This document shows, one piece after another, positions 4,239-5,883 of a stretch of 5,883 nt of DNA (its first letter is position 1; the number at the start of each line of letters is the position of its first letter). A program made the position numbers and the translations under genes. Source of the DNA: an uncultured Collinsella sp. (GTDB lineage: Bacteria > Actinomycetota > Coriobacteriia > Coriobacteriales > Coriobacteriaceae); NCBI GenBank assembly GCA_959599635.1, contig CAUGJN010000121.1, positions 1 through 5,883 of the forward strand, read 5' to 3'. The notes below the pieces were generated by a model. It searched no databases, was not told the origin of the DNA, and saw only the letters and a program-made list of their open reading frames with translations.

Positions 4239-5883
4239 ATGCCCGACGACCGTAACGATAACAATTCCCAGACTCCCCGGGACCCAAAGATCCCGGGGAT
4301 GCCCGGAGGCAAGAAGCCCACGCGTACGGGCTGGCTGTATTTTATTTTGGCTTGCGCGCTTCTGGGCTACGCCTTCTTTAACATGGGCTCCGGCTTTGCC
4401 AATTCCAGCAATACCGTTAAGCTCGCGACGAGCGAGATGGTGAGCGCCATCAAGCAGGATCGCGTCGAAGATCTGACCTATACGGTTCAAGACGGAAGCG
4501 TGACGGGTCATTACTGGAAGACGAAGAAGGACAAGGGCGATACGAGCGAGCTCAAGAGCTTCTCTTCGACCTATGTCGGCTCCGATTCGCTTGCCGAGCT
4601 CATGGCGGAGCACCCCGATACCAAGTACATCGTCAACACCAACGATCCCGATTTTTGGGGCGACTTGGCGATGAGTGTGCTTCCGACGATCGCCCTTATC
4701 GCCATCATGTTCTACTTTATGCGCCAGATGATGGGCGCCAACAACAGGAACATGCAGTTTGGCAAGACCAACGCCAAGACCAACGAGGCCACACGCCCCA
4801 AGGTCAAGTTTGAAGACGTTGCCGGCGTGGACGAGGCAGTCGAGGAGCTCGAGGAGATCCGTGACTTTTTGAGCGATCCTGATCGCTATCGCAAGCTGGG
4901 CGCCAAGATCCCGCGTGGCGTGTTGCTGGTTGGCCCTCCGGGCACCGGTAAAACGCTGCTGGCCAAGGCTGTTGCCGGCGAGGCGGGCGTGCCGTTCTTT
5001 AGCATCTCGGGTTCCGACTTTGTCGAGATGTTCGTAGGTGTCGGCGCCAGCCGTGTGCGTGACCTCTTTAAGGAGGCCAAGTCCCAGGCCCCGTCGATCA
5101 TCTTCATCGATGAGATCGATGCCGTGGGACGTCAGCGCGGAGCTGGCTTGGGCGGCGGTCACGACGAGCGCGAGCAGACGCTCAACCAGCTGCTGGTCGA
5201 GATGGACGGCTTTGAGGAAAGCGAGTCGGTCATCCTGATCGCTGCGACCAACCGTCCTGACATCCTAGATCCGGCATTGCTGCGTCCCGGTCGTTTTGAC
5301 CGTCAGGTTACGGTCGACCGTCCGGATGTGAAGGGCCGCGAGCAGATCTTGCGCGTGCATGCCGAGAACAAGCCGATGGACGAGGACGTTAAGTTTGAGA
5401 AGCTCGCCCAGATGACCGTTGGCTTTACTGGTGCCGATTTGGCGAACCTGCTCAACGAGTCTGCGTTGCTGGCCGCTCGCCGTCATCGTTCCGTGATCTC
5501 GATGGACGAGGTCGAGGAATCGATGGAGCGCGTGATTGCCGGACCGCAGCGCAAGGGTCGCGTGATGACCGAGGCCGAGCGCACCACGATTGCCTACCAC
5601 GAGAGCGGTCACGCCCTGGTGGGCCACATCCTGGAGCACTCCGATCCGGTCCACAAGATCTCGATCGTCAGCCGCGGTCAGGCTCTGGGCTACACGCTGC
5701 AGCTTCCGCAGGAGGACCACTTCCTCAAGACCAAGAACGAGATGCTCGACGAGCTCGCCGTGTTCTTGGGCGGTCGCGTTGCCGAGGAGCTCATGTGCGA
5801 TGACATTACGTCGGGCGCGAGCAACGATCTGGAGCGCGCAACCAAGATGGCGCGCGAGATGGTCACGCGCCTGGGCATGAGCG
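4239..5883 (+). CDS. ftsH: ATP-dependent zinc metalloprotease FtsH, C-terminus cut by window edge
   Basis: A membrane-anchored hexameric AAA+ protease that unfolds and degrades misassembled membrane proteins and selected cytosolic regulators. 548 codons are visible; perhaps 80-200 C-terminal residues are missing. Order: a polar Pro-rich cytosolic extension (1-31), TM1 (about 32-49), an extracytoplasmic domain (50-140), TM2 (about 143-161), then the AAA+ module with Walker A GPPGTGKT (232-239), aromatic pore loop F265-V-G267, Walker B IIFIDEID (287-294; D291, E292), the second region of homology ATNRPDILDPALLRPGRFD (336-354) with Arg fingers R349 and R352, and the protease domain with zinc motif H454-E-S-G-H458. 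D530 in GASNDLE is the expected third zinc ligand. The middle residue of HExxH reads Ser where Ala is commonest, a tolerated position. All catalytic residues are intact. An internal ATG at codon 21 lacks a good ribosome site. Confidence 0.97.
   Translation, partial: MPDDRNDNNSQTPRDPKIPGMPGGKKPTRTGWLYFILACALLGYAFFNMGSGFANSSNTVKLATSEMVSAIKQDRVEDLTYTVQDGSVTGHYWKTKKDKGDTSELKSFSSTYVGSDSLAELMAEHPDTKYIVNTNDPDFWGDLAMSVLPTIALIAIMFYFMRQMMGANNRNMQFGKTNAKTNEATRPKVKFEDVAGVDEAVEELEEIRDFLSDPDRYRKLGAKIPRGVLLVGPPGTGKTLLAKAVAGEAGVPFFSISGSDFVEMFVGVGASRVRDLFKEAKSQAPSIIFIDEIDAVGRQRGAGLGGGHDEREQTLNQLLVEMDGFEESESVILIAATNRPDILDPALLRPGRFDRQVTVDRPDVKGREQILRVHAENKPMDEDVKFEKLAQMTVGFTGADLANLLNESALLAARRHRSVISMDEVEESMERVIAGPQRKGRVMTEAERTTIAYHESGHALVGHILEHSDPVHKISIVSRGQALGYTLQLPQEDHFLKTKNEMLDELAVFLGGRVAEELMCDDITSGASNDLERATKMAREMVTRLGMS
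4274..4299 (+). repeat. GC-rich hairpin near the 5' end of ftsH coding sequence
   Basis: TCCCCGGGA (4274-4282) and TCCCGGGGA (4291-4299) are perfect 9-base inverted arms around an 8-base loop. They begin 35 bases after the ftsH start codon and encode part of the Pro-rich cytosolic extension. There is no T-run, so it is not a terminator. It may slow ribosomes or RNA polymerase early in ftsH, or simply reflect Pro/Gly codons. Confidence 0.6.

Noticed and set aside
4113..5162. 349-codon minus-strand open frame over hpt end and ftsH
   Set aside because: Antisense to strongly conserved FtsH coding sequence; composition rich in His, Gly, Leu and Asp is the usual shadow of such codons and no family motif is visible.

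Overview
This 5.9 kb window is an ordinary chromosomal housekeeping stretch from a moderately GC-rich bacterium. It uses Shine-Dalgarno-led genes with codons ending mostly in G or C. The gene content, the style of the Hsp20, TilS and Hpt proteins and the tilS-hpt-ftsH order fit an actinobacterium of class Coriobacteriia, most likely a Collinsella relative. That placement is inferred from protein resemblance, not from a database search.

Layout from left to right. Bases 1-353 hold the N-terminal 117 codons of a minus-strand gene that runs off the left edge. It is a low-complexity, polar, Pro/Gln/Lys/Arg-rich tail of unknown function. A 277-base AT-rich divergent intergenic region follows (354-630) with several short inverted repeats. 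It leads into hsp20, a 143-residue small heat-shock chaperone whose true start is ATG 631. A very strong bidirectional terminator (1089-1136) separates hsp20 from the convergent minus-strand gene 1145-1954, a YycJ/WalJ-type metallo-beta-lactamase-fold hydrolase. That gene is divergent, across only 48 bases, from tilS (tRNA-Ile lysidine synthetase, 2003-3541). After a 147-base gap with a nested palindrome and an extended -10 promoter come hpt (hypoxanthine phosphoribosyltransferase, 3689-4237) and, one base later, ftsH (membrane AAA+ zinc protease, from 4239 and cut by the right edge).

How the genes work together. tilS, hpt and ftsH form a gene order widely conserved in Gram-positive bacteria: tRNA modification, purine salvage and membrane protein quality control. 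hpt and ftsH look translationally coupled. tilS is probably co-oriented but hpt-ftsH appears to have its own promoter as well. Hsp20 holds unfolding proteins and FtsH degrades damaged ones, so the window has a proteostasis theme, though the two are separate transcription units.

I found no mobile element, CRISPR array, tRNA, rRNA or new defence-type system. The items most worth checking are the unknown partial gene at the left edge, the repeat-rich hsp20 upstream region, the nested palindrome in front of hpt, a 9-bp GC hairpin early in the ftsH message, and altered residues in otherwise conserved motifs of the hydrolase and TilS.
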